The notes beneath the pieces were generated by a model. It was not told the DNA's origin and searched no databases. It worked only from the letters and a program-made list of their open reading frames with translations. DNA of 45,844 bases from Streptomyces sp. ISL-66 (lineage in GTDB: Bacteria > Actinomycetota > Actinomycetes > Streptomycetales > Streptomycetaceae): the NCBI RefSeq assembly GCF_018614135.1, contig NZ_JAGGOW010000151.1, positions 1 to 45,844 on the forward strand, given 5' to 3'. Positions 24,592 through 32,403 of the stretch are shown here, piece by piece. The translations under genes and the position numbers were made by a program. Position 1 is the first letter of the stretch, and each line of letters starts with the position of its first letter.

Positions 24592-24849
24592 TCAAGCTCC
24601 GGTCATCAGGCTGGCGTTGACGAGTTCGAGGAACTCCTTGGGGGTCTTGCAGCGGTCCGCGTCGGTGGGCAGGGCCCGGCCGCGCTTGTTCTCCAGCAGG
24701 CCCACGATGCCGAGCAGGCCCAGCGAGTCGAGGCCGAAGTCGTCGAACTTGGAGTCCGGGCGCCTCTGCATCTCGGCCGGGTCGACGGTGATGCCGGCGC
24801 CGGACTTCATCAGGGCGGCCAGTTCCTCGACGGTCAGTCGTTCGGACAT
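24592..24849 (-). CDS. whiE-ORFV: WhiE ORFV: acyl carrier protein
   Basis: An 85-residue carrier protein. The phosphopantetheine site is Ser42 in FDDFGLDSLGLLGIV. It holds the growing polyketide for the ketosynthase pair. AAGGAG lies ahead of the ATG. The gene is 19 bases after the chain-length factor and touches the aromatase gene, as expected for a type II PKS operon. Confidence 0.95.
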   Translation of the reverse strand: MSERLTVEELAALMKSGAGITVDPAEMQRRPDSKFDDFGLDSLGLLGIVGLLENKRGRALPTDADRCKTPKEFLELVNASLMTGA

Positions 24850-24868
24850 GAGCGGGCTCCTTCTGTCT

Positions 24869-26104
24869 CTAGGAGGGGTTACGGATCACGAGCGCGGCGT
24901 TGGAGCCCATGAGGCCCCGGCTCAGGACGAGCGCGGTGCGCAGCTCCGCGGGGCGGGCGCTGCCGGTCACCACGTCGAGGTCGTGGCACACGTCGAAGAC
25001 GTTCGGCGTGGGCGGGACGACGCCGTGCTCCAGGGCGAGGACCGCGGCGGCGGTATCGAGGGCGGGGGCGGCGCAATAGGCCCTGCCAGTGCCCGTCTTG
25101 GGTGCCGTCACCGGGACGGTGCGCCCGTGTCCGCCGAGGGCCGAGAGGATCGCGGCGGCTTCGGCCCGGTCGGCCTCGGGGGTGCCGAGCGCGTCGGCGA
25201 AGACGACGTCGACTTCCTCGGGGGCGCAGCCCGCGTCCCGCAGGGCGCCCGTGATGGCGCGGGCGAGTCCCTCGCCGGACTCGCCCGCCGTCTCGGGGTG
25301 GTGCGGGCTGGTGAAGGTCGCGGCGTGCCCGGCCAGGACGGCCCGGACGGACGCGCCGCGGCGCAGGGCCGACCGCTCGTCCTCGACGAGGAACATCGCG
25401 CCGCCTTCGGCGGGTACGTAGCCGCAGGCCTTGTCGGTGAAGGGCCGGTACGCCCGCTCGGGGTCCTCGTGCGTGCTCAGCGCTTCGTACCCGAGCTGGC
25501 AGACGATGGAGTAGGGCGCCAGGGGCGCTTCGGTGGCTCCGACGAGCATGGCGCGGCTGCCCTGGCGGATCGCCCGGGTGGCGTGCGCGAAGGCGTCGAG
25601 TCCGCCGGCCTCGTCGGCGGCGACCACCCCGCACGGGCCCTTGAGGCCCCGGCGGATGGAGATCTGCCCGGTGCTGGCGGCGTAGAACCAGGCGATGGAC
25701 TGGTAGGGGCCGACGTAGCGCGGTCCTTGCTCCCACAGGTGCTGCAGCTCCCGCTGCCCGAACTCGCCGCCGCCGGAGCCGGCCGCGGTGACCACGCCGA
25801 TCGAGAAGGGGTCGTCCTCGTAGTCGGCCCGGCCGAGCCGGGCGTCCTCCAGGGCCAGGTCGGCCGCGGCGAGGGCGTGGTGGGTGTAGCGGTCGGTCTG
25901 GACGAGGAAGCGCTCCTCGACCATCGAGGCCGCGTCGAAACCTCGTACCTCGCCCGCGACGCGCAGCGGCAGGTGCTCGCAGCCCTCCCGGGTGATCCGG
26001 CCGAGGACGGCGGTGCCCGATTGGGTCGCCTTCCAGAAGGCGTCGGCGCCGATGCCGTTGGGTGCGACGACCCCGATGCCCGTGATGACGGTGCGACCGC
26101 TCAC
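24869..26104 (-). CDS. whiE-ORFIV: WhiE ORFIV: chain-length factor (KS-beta)
   Basis: A 411-residue ketosynthase-like partner that sets chain length. It has the thiolase fold but no catalytic cysteine: where the KS has TGC, this has ADE, so Glu165 replaces Cys170 of its partner. Most antibiotic chain-length factors carry Gln there. From memory, spore-pigment versions can carry Glu, but I cannot check. Start GTG 26104 overlaps the KS stop by 4 bases (GTGA) and has GAGGAGG upstream, ensuring equal synthesis of the heterodimer halves. Other family marks are GPCGVV, GYVPAEGGAMFLVEDE and KTGTGRAYCAAPALD. Confidence 0.94.
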   Translation of the reverse strand: MSGRTVITGIGVVAPNGIGADAFWKATQSGTAVLGRITREGCEHLPLRVAGEVRGFDAASMVEERFLVQTDRYTHHALAAADLALEDARLGRADYEDDPFSIGVVTAAGSGGGEFGQRELQHLWEQGPRYVGPYQSIAWFYAASTGQISIRRGLKGPCGVVAADEAGGLDAFAHATRAIRQGSRAMLVGATEAPLAPYSIVCQLGYEALSTHEDPERAYRPFTDKACGYVPAEGGAMFLVEDERSALRRGASVRAVLAGHAATFTSPHHPETAGESGEGLARAITGALRDAGCAPEEVDVVFADALGTPEADRAEAAAILSALGGHGRTVPVTAPKTGTGRAYCAAPALDTAAAVLALEHGVVPPTPNVFDVCHDLDVVTGSARPAELRTALVLSRGLMGSNAALVIRNPS

Positions 26105-27375
26105 GAGACCACCTCCTCTTTGGGCCGGGTCATGACGACTGCGGACTGGAAGCCGCCGAAGCCGCTGCCGACGGAGAGCACGCTGCGCAGCGTGCGTTCT
26201 CGGGCGACGCGCGGGACGTAGTCCAGGTCGCATTCGGGGTCGGGGGTCTCGTAGTTGGCCGTCGGCGGGACCACCTGGTGGGTCATCGCCAGGACGCAGG
26301 CGGCCAGTTCGATCGCCCCGATGGCGCCGAGGGAGTGCCCCACCATGGATTTGATGGAGGTCATCGGCGTCTTGTAGGCGTGGTCGCCCAGGACCCTTTT
26401 GACCGCCGCGGTCTCGTGGCGGTCGTTCTGCTTGGTCCCGGAGCCGTGCGCGTTGACGTAGTCGACCTCGTGCGCGCCTATCCGGGCCTGTGCGAGGGCG
26501 GTTTCGATGGCGCGGGCCATCTCCAGGCCGTCGGTGGTGAGCCCGGTCATGTGGTGGGCGTTGCCGAAGGTGGCGTAGCCGCCGATCTCGCAGTAGACGG
26601 TCGCGCCGCGGGCGCGGGCGTGTTCCAGCTCCTCCAGGACCAGGACGGCCCCGCCTTCGCCGAGGACGAACCCGTCGCGGTCGGCGTCGAAGGGCCGGGA
26701 CGCGTGGGCGGGGTCGTCGTTGTTCGGCGAGGTGGCCTTGATGGCGTCGAAGCAGGCCACCGTGATGGGCGAGACGGGTGAGTCGGAGGCGCCGGCGATG
26801 CACACGTCCATGCGCCCTTCGGCGATGGAGTGGACGGCGTACCCGATGGCGTCGAGGCCGGAGGTGCAGCCGGTGGAGACGGTCTGGACCGGGCCTCGGG
26901 CTCCCGTCTTCTCCGCGACGGCGGAGGCCAGGGTGGCCGGGGTGAACGCCCGGTGCAGGTGGCGTCCGGCGAGCCGGTGGTCGACGTCCCACCAGGCCCC
27001 GGACTGGCTGACGGCCACGTAGTCGTGTTCCAGGCGGGTGGTGCCGCCCACGGCGGTGCCGAGGGAGACTCCGGTGCGCCAGGCTTCGTCGGTGCCGAGG
27101 TCGAGTCCGGCGTCCCGCAGTGCCTCGCCGGCCGCGACCAGGGCGAACTGGATGTACCGGTCCGCCCGGGCCGCTTCTTCGGCGCCGAGGCCGTGTTCGG
27201 CGGGATCGAAGTCGACCTCCGCGGCTATCCGGGAGCGGAAGCCGGTCGGGTCGAAGAGGGTGATGCCGCGCGTCGCCGTACGGCCGTTGGACAACAGGTC
27301 CCAGAAGGCGGAGGTTCCGATCCCGCCCGGGGCGACGACGCCGACCCCGGTGACGGCCACCCGACGGCGGGTCAT
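26101..27375 (-). CDS. whiE-ORFIII: WhiE ORFIII: ketosynthase alpha (KS-alpha)
   Basis: A 424-residue beta-ketoacyl synthase that condenses malonyl units into the spore-pigment polyketide. Catalytic Cys170 lies in QTVSTGCTSGLDAIGYA; His310 is in YVNAHGSGTKQND and His347 in SMVGHSLGA. The N-terminus is MTRRRVAVTGVGVVAPGG. Start ATG 27375 overlaps the cupin stop by 4 bases (ATGA). Translation is coupled to both neighbours. All catalytic residues are intact. Confidence 0.96.
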   Translation of the reverse strand: MTRRRVAVTGVGVVAPGGIGTSAFWDLLSNGRTATRGITLFDPTGFRSRIAAEVDFDPAEHGLGAEEAARADRYIQFALVAAGEALRDAGLDLGTDEAWRTGVSLGTAVGGTTRLEHDYVAVSQSGAWWDVDHRLAGRHLHRAFTPATLASAVAEKTGARGPVQTVSTGCTSGLDAIGYAVHSIAEGRMDVCIAGASDSPVSPITVACFDAIKATSPNNDDPAHASRPFDADRDGFVLGEGGAVLVLEELEHARARGATVYCEIGGYATFGNAHHMTGLTTDGLEMARAIETALAQARIGAHEVDYVNAHGSGTKQNDRHETAAVKRVLGDHAYKTPMTSIKSMVGHSLGAIGAIELAACVLAMTHQVVPPTANYETPDPECDLDYVPRVARERTLRSVLSVGSGFGGFQSAVVMTRPKEEVVS

Positions 27376-27818
27376 GAGACCACCGCCGTGCGGTCCGGAG
27401 GACGCTCCCACGCGGAGCCTTCCGGGTGGACGGCTTCCTCCGTGTCGACGTGCCCCAGTTTCGGGTCGGGGGCGAGCGGGCCGAGGTGGAAGACCATGCG
27501 GGCCTCGGTGTCACCGACGTTGCGGAAGCGGTGGCGCACGTTGAGGGGGACGAGCAGGCCCTGGTCGGTGCGCAGCGGGTGGGCCTCGCCGTCGAGGTCC
27601 ACTTCCAGCGTGCCGCTGACCACGTACACGAACTCCTCGGAGTACGGGTGGTAGTGCTCGGCGATGTGCTCGCCCGGGGCCATGACGGCCAGGCCCATGA
27701 AGCCGCTCGTGCAGCCCACCGACGTCGGGGTGAGCACGGCCCTCAGGTCGCCGCCGCGCCTGGTGTTGGGCTGGGTCTCGCTGAGGTCCACGATGTGCGG
27801 TGGGCGTTGTTTCGTCAT
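27372..27818 (-). CDS. whiE-ORFII: WhiE ORFII: cupin-domain protein
   Basis: A 148-residue single-domain cupin. Cupin motif 1 is visible as GEHIAEHYHPYSEEFVYVVS with His/His/Glu metal ligands, and motif 2 as PLNVRHRFRNVG with another His. Such proteins in type II PKS clusters are thought to assist cyclisation or oxidation; the exact role of WhiE ORFII is not established. GAGGAA precedes the ATG. It lies 73 bases after ORFI and overlaps the KS start. Confidence 0.9.
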   Translation of the reverse strand: MTKQRPPHIVDLSETQPNTRRGGDLRAVLTPTSVGCTSGFMGLAVMAPGEHIAEHYHPYSEEFVYVVSGTLEVDLDGEAHPLRTDQGLLVPLNVRHRFRNVGDTEARMVFHLGPLAPDPKLGHVDTEEAVHPEGSAWERPPDRTAVVS

Positions 27819-27891
27819 GGCGGTGTTCCTCCTGGCGTGGGAAGCCTGGACGGGGCTGGTGGGTGGAGGTCCGGGGTGGCGCCGCTGCGGG

Positions 27892-29004
27892 TCAGCGCTC
27901 GGCGGGGGCCCGGCGGTCGGTGATGAGGCTCATGGTGTGGCGGACGGCGGACGCGGACCCATGGTCGTCGGGGGAGGTCATCAGGCGGGCGAGGACGGCC
28001 GCCTTGCGCGGTCCGCGGACGCCGAAGGCGGTCTCCAGCCCGGAGCCCTGCGGGCCGCGCACGTCGATGAGGCGTACGACGATGTCGTCGCGCTGGAAGA
28101 TGCTGCTGCTCACCGTGGGGGCGTCGGGCCGGTGGGCGGCGGCTTCGTCCTGGCGGGCCAGGAATTTGGCGAGCGCGGGACCGCAGCCGGGCTTGGCCGG
28201 GTAGAAGAGCGCGTGCCTGCGTACGTCGGAGCGGTCCTCGGCGCCGGCTTCGCGGGCGGCGACGTGGTGGACGGCCGGCAGCGCGGCCCGCATGAAGAAC
28301 ATCCGGGCGGACTCGGGGTCGCCGAGGTCGCGGTCCTGTTCGAGGTACGGGTTGATGGCTTCTTCGACGGCCCGTACTTCGGGCTGTTCGGAGACGTGCC
28401 GCAGGGCCGACATCAGGTCGCCGCGCACTTCCACCGTACGCACGACGCGGTTGCCGTGCATGAACAGGGAGGTCCGGCAGAGCCGGGTGTGGCCGTCGAC
28501 GTCGGCGGCGGGGGAGGCGTAGCTGGAGAGGATCTCGGCCACCTCCTTCTCGCTGCCGGGCTTGACCGTGAAGGTCAGGGCGTGGCGCACGATGCCCGCT
28601 CCGAGCCGGGGTGCTTCCTGCAGGCGTGCGCCGGAGGTCCGGCGCGCGCCCTGGTAGCCGCGGCCGGTCTCGCGCAGGACGGTGTACTTCAGCGGCCGCA
28701 TGGAGCGGGCGCAGGCGCCGAGGGGGCGCACCTGCTCGGCGTGGTGCTCGCTGTTGACCCAGGCGAGGTACTGCGGGGCGCTCTCCCACTCGCTGGTGAT
28801 GAGCCACTGCGAGGGGTTCTCGAAGGACTGGCAGAGCTGGTCGCTGATGTGGCCCGGTTCCGAGGCGATGTCGTGGCGCAGCTGCTCGTAGGCCTCGAAG
28901 AATCGCTGCTGGGCTCCTTCGTGGAGGTCCATCAGCAGGACGACGCGGAGCATCGAGCCGTCGAAGGCGGACTGCGACACCCGTTCTGACAGCGTGGTCG
29001 TCAT
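27892..29004 (-). CDS. whiE-ORFI: WhiE ORFI: SchA/CurD-like pigment protein
   Basis: A 370-residue protein that opens the spore-pigment operon. It has internally related ferredoxin-like segments: MLRVVLLMDLHEGAQQRFFE near the N-terminus, IVRHALTFTVKPGSEKEVAE in the middle, and RRHALFYPAKPGCGPALAKF later. This matches the SchA/CurD-like family found only in spore-pigment clusters. Start ATG 29004 has AAGGAG upstream. Function is unknown; a dabb-like cyclase or monooxygenase role is suggested by the fold. Divergent from ORFVIII, 224 bases away. Confidence 0.88.
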   Translation of the reverse strand: MTTTLSERVSQSAFDGSMLRVVLLMDLHEGAQQRFFEAYEQLRHDIASEPGHISDQLCQSFENPSQWLITSEWESAPQYLAWVNSEHHAEQVRPLGACARSMRPLKYTVLRETGRGYQGARRTSGARLQEAPRLGAGIVRHALTFTVKPGSEKEVAEILSSYASPAADVDGHTRLCRTSLFMHGNRVVRTVEVRGDLMSALRHVSEQPEVRAVEEAINPYLEQDRDLGDPESARMFFMRAALPAVHHVAAREAGAEDRSDVRRHALFYPAKPGCGPALAKFLARQDEAAAHRPDAPTVSSSIFQRDDIVVRLIDVRGPQGSGLETAFGVRGPRKAAVLARLMTSPDDHGSASAVRHTMSLITDRRAPAER

Positions 29005-29228
29005 CTGCTCGCTCCTTCGTAGGGGGGCCCTTCGTCGAGGGCGTGGCGTTCCGTCGCGTACGAACCCTCGTCCGGGGGCTCCGCTGTGGCTCATCGTCAT
29101 CCGGTGGCGCACGTACCGCTACATCTCCGGATCAAGCGGGTGACAACCGGCGGATCTCCTGGGCCCGGCCGTCGATCGGGGGCATAAAGAGTCCACTCCC
29201 CCACACAGAAACCAGGAGCTCGCAGCTG

Positions 29229-30863
29229 ATGGAAGACACCGCAGATGTTCGCGTACCGGTTCTCGTCGTGGGCGGCTCCCTCGTGGGTCTGTCCACTTCG
29301 CTGTTTCTGAGCCGCCACGGCATCAGGCACCTGCTCGTCGAGAAGCACGCCGGCACATCCGACCACCCGCGCGGGCGGGGCATCAACGCCCGGACCATGG
29401 AGCTGTTCCGTACGGCCGGGGCTGAGGGCGCGATCCGCCGGGCGGCCTCCGTGCTGGAGAACAACATGGGCATCCTCCAGACGGAGTCGCTGCTGGGCGG
29501 CGACCACAAGTGGCTCGTCAAGGCCATCGACCCGGCCGGGGCGCTGAGCAAGTTCAGTCCGACCGGCTGGTGCGTGTGCAGCCAGAACAACATCGAGCCG
29601 ATCCTCGCGGCGCAGAGCCGCGCGCAGGGGGCCGACATCCGGTTCTCCACGGAGCTGCTGAGCTTCGACCAGGACGCGACCGGGGTGAACGCCCTGGTCA
29701 AGGACCGGGAGACGGGCGAGCACGCCACCGTGCGCGCCGACTTCCTGATCGCGGCGGACGGGCCGCGCAGCCCCGTGCGCGAGCAGCTGCGGATCCCCCA
29801 GACGGGCAGCGGCGAGCTGTTCCACAACGTCAGCGTCACGTTCCGGTCGCGGCAGCTCGTCGAGGTGCTGGGCGACCTGCGGTTCATCGTCTGCTACCTG
29901 ATGAAGCCGGGTGCGGACGGGGCGCTGCTGCCGGTGGACAACGACACCCAGTGGGTCTTCCACCTTCCGTGGCACCCGGACCGGGGCGAGACCCTGGAGG
30001 ACTTCACCGAGGAGCGCTGCGCCCGGCAGATCCGCGCGGCGATCGGCGTCCCGGACCTGGACCTGGAGATCGGCGGCAAGGCGCCCTGGCACGCGGCCGA
30101 GCGGGTCGCCGAGCGGTACTCGACCGGGCGGGTGTTCCTGGCCGGTGACGCGGCTCACGAGATGTCCCCGACGGGGGCGTTCGGCTCCAACACGGGCATC
30201 CAGGACGCGCACAACCTGGCCTGGAAGATCGCGGCGGTCCTCGACGGGTCGGCCGGCATCGAGCTCCTCGACACGTACGAGGCCGAGCGCCTGCCGGTGG
30301 CGCGGGCGACGAGCGAGCGCGCCTCGGCCCGCTCGGCGGAGCACAACCACCCGGGGTACGCGCCGCCGCCGACCATGAGCGGCGGACCGGGCAGCGGGGT
30401 CCTGACGACGGCGATGGCGTACGCGTACCCGCGCGGGGCGGTCGTCGGCGCCGACGAGGACCGGCCGATCATCCCCGAGGGTCTGCGGATGAAGGGCGAC
30501 GTCGGCACCCGCGCGCCGCACATGTGGCTGACCCGGGCCGACGGTGAGCGGGTTTCCACCCTCGACCTGTACGAGCGCTCGTTCGTGCTGCTCAGCGGCA
30601 CGGGCACGCCGTGGCAGGCGGCCGCGCGGCAGGTCGCCGAACGGCTGTCGGCGAAGCTGGACGCCTATGCGGTCGGATCCGGTCCGGACGCCGATCTGGT
30701 GCAGGAGGCGGGAGCCGACTGGACCGAGGTGCACGAGCTGACGGAGGCGGGCGCGCTGCTGGTGCGGCCGGACGGGTTCGTCGCGTGGCGCTCGCAGGGC
30801 GCGGTGGCCGATCCCGAGGCGGCGCTGTACGAGGCGCTGGCGACGGTGCTGCGCCGGGCCTGA
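29229..30863 (+). CDS. whiE-ORFVIII: WhiE ORFVIII: FAD-dependent polyketide hydroxylase
   Basis: A 544-residue flavin monooxygenase of the PheA/TetX class. The FAD dinucleotide motif is VLVVGGSLVGLSTSLFLSRH (residues 11-30). The second FAD motif, about 301-330, includes VFLAGDAAHEMSPTGAFGSN. The DG motif is FLIAADGPRSPVRE. The C-terminal thioredoxin-like domain is typical of aromatic hydroxylases. Start ATG 29229 has AGGAG upstream. It is divergent from ORFI exactly as in S. coelicolor whiE, where it performs a late hydroxylation that changes pigment colour. The stretch 29005-29228 must hold both promoters; I could not assign sigma-factor boxes with confidence. Confidence 0.93.
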   Translation: MEDTADVRVPVLVVGGSLVGLSTSLFLSRHGIRHLLVEKHAGTSDHPRGRGINARTMELFRTAGAEGAIRRAASVLENNMGILQTESLLGGDHKWLVKAIDPAGALSKFSPTGWCVCSQNNIEPILAAQSRAQGADIRFSTELLSFDQDATGVNALVKDRETGEHATVRADFLIAADGPRSPVREQLRIPQTGSGELFHNVSVTFRSRQLVEVLGDLRFIVCYLMKPGADGALLPVDNDTQWVFHLPWHPDRGETLEDFTEERCARQIRAAIGVPDLDLEIGGKAPWHAAERVAERYSTGRVFLAGDAAHEMSPTGAFGSNTGIQDAHNLAWKIAAVLDGSAGIELLDTYEAERLPVARATSERASARSAEHNHPGYAPPPTMSGGPGSGVLTTAMAYAYPRGAVVGADEDRPIIPEGLRMKGDVGTRAPHMWLTRADGERVSTLDLYERSFVLLSGTGTPWQAAARQVAERLSAKLDAYAVGSGPDADLVQEAGADWTEVHELTEAGALLVRPDGFVAWRSQGAVADPEAALYEALATVLRRA

Positions 30864-30885
30864 GCGGCCGCTCCACCGGATGGTC

Positions 30886-30923
30886 CCCCTGCCGCCGGCC
30901 CGTAAGCGGGCCGGGGGCAGGGG
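30886..30923. terminator. Long hairpin terminator after whiE ORFVIII
   Basis: CCCCTGCC, one mismatch, CC, GGCCCG, loop TAAG, CGGGCC, GG, GGCAGGGG: a stem of about 16 pairs with one mismatch. It ends 17 bases before the convergent small gene and probably works in both directions. Confidence 0.7.
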
Positions 30924-30939
30924 CGTTTGCGGGGGCGCG

Positions 30940-31170
30940 TCAGCCGCAGGCCCAGCAGCCCGCCCAGCAGCCGGAGCCGTGGTGCGCGGGGCGCCTGCGG
31001 CGGGCGACGGCGGTGGTCGTGGTGTCGGGATCTTGCCCGCTGCCGGCGGCGTTGCGGCGGGCGAAGCAGGCGACCACCACGGCGATGGCGGCGAGTTCCT
31101 CGGGGGCGGCCACGCCCTTCTCCACACGGAGCAGGCTGGCTATCGGGGCTATCGGTGCGTCCTTCAGCAT
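30940..31170 (-). CDS. Small acyl-CoA carboxylase epsilon-subunit-like protein
   Basis: A 76-residue protein. The segment ASLLRVEKGVAAPEELAAIA (about 11-30) matches the short conserved core of actinobacterial acyl-CoA carboxylase epsilon subunits (LLRVVRGxPTxEELAAL). Those subunits bind the beta subunit and boost malonyl- or methylmalonyl-CoA formation. No beta subunit is nearby. The C-terminus is odd: HHGSGCWAGCWACG, with three Cys and two Trp in a near-repeat, unlike ordinary epsilon tails. Start ATG 31170 with AGAGG upstream. Being convergent with whiE ORFVIII, it might support malonyl-CoA supply for pigment; this is speculation. Confidence 0.55.
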   Translation of the reverse strand: MLKDAPIAPIASLLRVEKGVAAPEELAAIAVVVACFARRNAAGSGQDPDTTTTAVARRRRPAHHGSGCWAGCWACG

Positions 31171-31516
31171 CGGCTCGGCCTCTCGCACAGACGTATCGCA
31201 GGACCCCCCTCGCGGAATCACCAGGGACTCCGGACGTAGCCGACGCTAGCGGCGGGCAACGCGCCCGGCATGCCGGGCCGGGCGCGATCGCCCAGGTCAG
31301 GGGCGCGCGACCCGCCCGGTGACGGGGCCGTGGCGGTCGGCCGGTGCTGGGCCGTCCGGGTGACGGCGCGTCGGAAATGCCGGTGTCGAGGCCGAGGAGG
31401 ACGTCCTGGACGCGCCGGCCCCGCTGAGCAAGCGGCAGCGGCAGGCGGCCGCGCGGGAGAACTCCTGAGGGGGAGCCGCGCGCGGCGGCCTGCCGCGTGT
31501 GGGGCGCCGGGGCGGA
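31171..31516. other. Intergenic region with a possible gene remnant
   Basis: This 346-base gap lies between two minus-strand genes. On the plus strand, 31364-31468 is open and coding-like, ending EAEEDVLDAPAPLSKRQRQ followed by AAARENS and a TGA, but it has no start codon after the preceding stop. It may be the worn tail of a lost gene. Nothing else is recognisable. Confidence 0.35.
31364..31468 (+). pseudogene. Possible decayed gene 3' end
   Basis: 34 codons sit between two in-frame TGA stops, with no ATG or GTG in frame. The charged composition (VEAEEDVLDAPAPLSK, then RQRQAAARENS) is protein-like rather than a random GC-rich frame. Parent family not recognised. Low certainty. Confidence 0.25.
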
Positions 31517-32188
31517 TCAGCGGGCCGGGCACTTCTTCCAGGAGAAGTGGTAGACGCTGTTGATGCTGCCGTCCGTCGAGTCGAGGGCCATGTAGCTGGT
31601 CTTCGACGCGTCCGAGGTGCCGGTCTCGGCGCGCAGCTCCGTGTTGATGTTGAAGTTGCGCAGTTCGCCGCAGGGGGCGAACACGAGGGCTTCGATGCCC
31701 GTGGTGTCGGACGCCTGCCAGTTGTCGTTGAGGGCGCCCCGGTACTTGTGGGTGCGGTACTCGGTCTGCTTCATGCCCTGGAAGTAGTAGCTGGCCTTCT
31801 GGGTTCCGATCGCGCCCGCCTGGAGGCTGCCGAAGCCCCGGTAGTCGACCTGCGCGACGGCGTACGTGTACCCCTGCGGTACGTGGACGTGCAGGGAGAG
31901 CAGGCAGTTCTTGCGGCCGTCGGTCGGAGAGCTGTTGCCTCCCGCCATGGCCAGGTACTCGCTGTAGGTGACGGTGAAGGCCGAGTTGTCCTCGGCCACG
32001 GCGACGGTGGCGCTGCCCGGCCGGCAACCGGAGCCGTTGATCGTGGCGACGTCGACGGTCACCCTGTCCGAGGGTGCGACGACGGAGCCCGGGCCGCCCG
32101 CGGCCCCGGCCACGGGAGCGGGTAGGAGCGCGAGGAGGCTGCCGGCTACGGCGGCGGCGCCGAGCGCGGTGCGCAGTGTTGTGATCAT
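31517..32188 (-). CDS. Secreted DUF4360 protein
   Basis: A 223-residue exported protein. The signal peptide (MITTLRTALGAAAVAGSLLA) ends near AGAAG. The mature part has the DUF4360 pattern: VDVATINGSGCRPGSATVAV, then EDNSAFTVTYSEYLAMAGG, NCLLSLHVHVPQGYTYAVAQ and a C-terminal KKCPAR. Paired cysteines (GSGC, KNC, APC, KKC) suggest disulfides. The family is found in fungi and actinobacteria with no known function. Start ATG 32188 follows GGCGGG. Divergent from the copper-oxidase gene, with 215 bases between. Confidence 0.85.
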   Translation of the reverse strand: MITTLRTALGAAAVAGSLLALLPAPVAGAAGGPGSVVAPSDRVTVDVATINGSGCRPGSATVAVAEDNSAFTVTYSEYLAMAGGNSSPTDGRKNCLLSLHVHVPQGYTYAVAQVDYRGFGSLQAGAIGTQKASYYFQGMKQTEYRTHKYRGALNDNWQASDTTGIEALVFAPCGELRNFNINTELRAETGTSDASKTSYMALDSTDGSINSVYHFSWKKCPAR

Positions 32189-32403
32189 CCCGCCATGGAA
32201 GCTGGCCGCGGGCGGCGGACCCGTGAATGGATGCGCGGCCTCACTCCGATGGCCGGGCCCGTTCACCGGAGAAACGTTCGGGCAGTGCGTGCGGGGCGGC
32301 CGAACGGCCCAAGGTCGGGGCGTCGGCCGCGTCACGGGATGGCTTTCATACCGGTATTTCCTACGATGAGCCTCTCGCTGAACCGTCCGCGCCGAGGAGT
32401 CCC

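Noticed and set aside
27664..28989. Plus-strand open frame across whiE ORFI and ORFII
   Set aside because: Antisense shadow; the minus strand holds the conserved cupin and SchA/CurD-like proteins in known order.
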